A DNA stretch of 64,000 nt from JAAFHB01 sp038236995 (GTDB lineage Bacteria; Bacteroidota; Bacteroidia; Bacteroidales; Prolixibacteraceae). Positions within the stretch are counted from its first letter, which is position 1; each line of letters starts with the position of its first letter. The position numbers were made by a program, and so were the translations under genes. The stretch spans positions 1 to 64,000 of the forward strand of contig JBBRZE010000004.1 in the NCBI GenBank assembly GCA_038236995.1, in the 5' to 3' direction. The notes below the pieces were generated by a model that searched no databases, was not told the origin of the DNA, and was given only the letters and a program-made list of their open reading frames with translations. Positions 63,416 through 64,000 of the stretch are shown one piece after another.

Positions 63416-63423
63416 TAAATTTG
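63416..63423 (+). promoter_or_regulatory. -7 promoter element of ftsK
   Basis: TAAATTTG fits TAnnTTTG, 49 bp before the ATG. TTTG at 63400-63403 is too close to be an ideal -33. Confidence 0.5.
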
Positions 63424-63472
63424 CAGTGCAGTTCAATGCAGTTTTTTTAGAAATAAATTTGATCTCAGATAC

Positions 63473-64000
63473 ATGGCCCGCAGCAAGAACGAAAAAACAG
63501 GTACTACTTCCACGAAGAAAGGTGGAATTGGTGGTCGGTTAGGAAATCTCAACACCTGGGAACGCATTGGTGGCATACTAGCAATTCTCCTGTTTTTCTT
63601 TTCAATATACCTTCTTATTTCTTTTATATCCTTCTTTATTTCAGGAGGTGTAGATATAAGTCACCTCAATGTTACTTCCAAAGAATTATTGTCGAATCCC
63701 GATCTGAAAATTCAAAACGCAGGTGGACGATGGGGTGCTGTAATGGCTAATTTATTTATTAATAAAGGTTTCGGAATAGCCTCCATTGGATTTATTTATC
63801 TCTTTATCATTATTTCTTTGCGCCTGGGCAAGATTGGCAAATTTTCGATGAGAAGGAATTTTGCATACGGCATTTTTTTAATCATTTGGACATCAGTTAC
63901 ATTCGGATATTTCTTTTCCTCACTTTACGAAAAATCGTTCCTGTTTCCAGGTGGAACATATGGCTATTTTATCAGCCAGTTATTGAACTCAACCATCGGA
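63473..64000 (+). CDS. ftsK: FtsK/SpoIIIE DNA translocase, 5' part
   Basis: The first 176 residues of the chromosome-segregation ATPase are in the window; the gene runs off the end. A basic disordered N-terminus (MARSKNEKTGTTSTKKGG) is followed by four hydrophobic segments near residues 30-58, 95-118, 125-150 and the loop LYEKSFLFPGGTYGYFI, the FtsK 4TM module that anchors the hexamer at the septum. The motor and gamma domains lie downstream. The start is clear from the family N-terminus and the promoter just upstream. Confidence 0.92.
   Translation, partial: MARSKNEKTGTTSTKKGGIGGRLGNLNTWERIGGILAILLFFFSIYLLISFISFFISGGVDISHLNVTSKELLSNPDLKIQNAGGRWGAVMANLFINKGFGIASIGFIYLFIIISLRLGKIGKFSMRRNFAYGIFLIIWTSVTFGYFFSSLYEKSFLFPGGTYGYFISQLLNSTIG

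Overview
The window comes from a member of the Bacteroidota, most likely an anaerobic or facultative member of Bacteroidales/Marinilabiliales. The evidence is the TAnnTTTG-type -7 promoter elements, the scarcity of strong Shine-Dalgarno sites, and lineage-typical families: DUF4834, DUF5723, DUF2027-Smr, DUF4468, the DUF177-L32 pair, LysM plus ligand-binding fusions and TonB-dependent receptors. Indolepyruvate:ferredoxin oxidoreductase, an NfnAB-like pair and an anaerobic sulfatase maturase point to low-oxygen metabolism. The species cannot be named from the sequence alone.

Region 1 (1-22.3 kb, all on the minus strand) is a capsule/exopolysaccharide locus. In transcription order it holds a Wzc-type tyrosine autokinase/co-polymerase, a YoeB/YefM-type toxin-antitoxin pair, an unrecognised helical protein, a Wzx flippase, a GT-D-like enzyme, a hexapeptide acetyltransferase, a Wzy-type polymerase, an MBOAT/SGNH O-acylation pair, GT2 and GT4 glycosyltransferases, three Gfo/Idh-type oxidoreductases (one fused to a medium-chain dehydrogenase), an (alpha/alpha)6-type protein, WecB and a DUF354 protein. 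The part from about 6.4 to 17.9 kb is visibly more A/T rich than its flanks. It also contains a broken IS701-like transposase, a decayed second copy of the 5' end of the GT2 gene and, just upstream of wzx, eight 21-bp tandem repeats. It looks like a variable serotype cassette.

Region 2 (22.3-26 kb) holds a Tat-exported GH5 glycosidase and, about 1.4 kb before it, a truncated frameshifted copy. Each copy is preceded at nearly the same distance by a near-perfect palindrome of about 40 bp. A DUF4468 protein lies between them. A REP-like structured repeat follows the intact gene.

Region 3 (26-44 kb) is mainly housekeeping: glycyl-tRNA synthetase, envelope proteins, a U32 protease-like RNA-modification protein, a GH32 fructan hydrolase with a PHP phosphoesterase whose 3' end is frameshifted, Dxs, DUF177-L32, bactofilin, polyprenyl synthetase, MetF, DUF2027-Smr and a SUI1/YciH factor.

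Region 4 (44-64 kb) carries redox and amino-acid metabolism: an NfnA/NfnB/DHOD-like operon, a LysM-receptor fusion, ornithine aminotransferase, a TonB receptor, sulfatase maturase, a CAP lipoprotein, YjbQ, IorA/IorB, a YiiX-like hydrolase, an iron alcohol dehydrogenase, carbamate kinase with ornithine carbamoyltransferase, and the start of FtsK. I saw no rRNA, tRNA or CRISPR array. I found no clearly undescribed system; the strongest leads are the duplicated palindrome-GH5 module, the repeat-bounded capsule cassette and the Nfn-DHOD-like operon.
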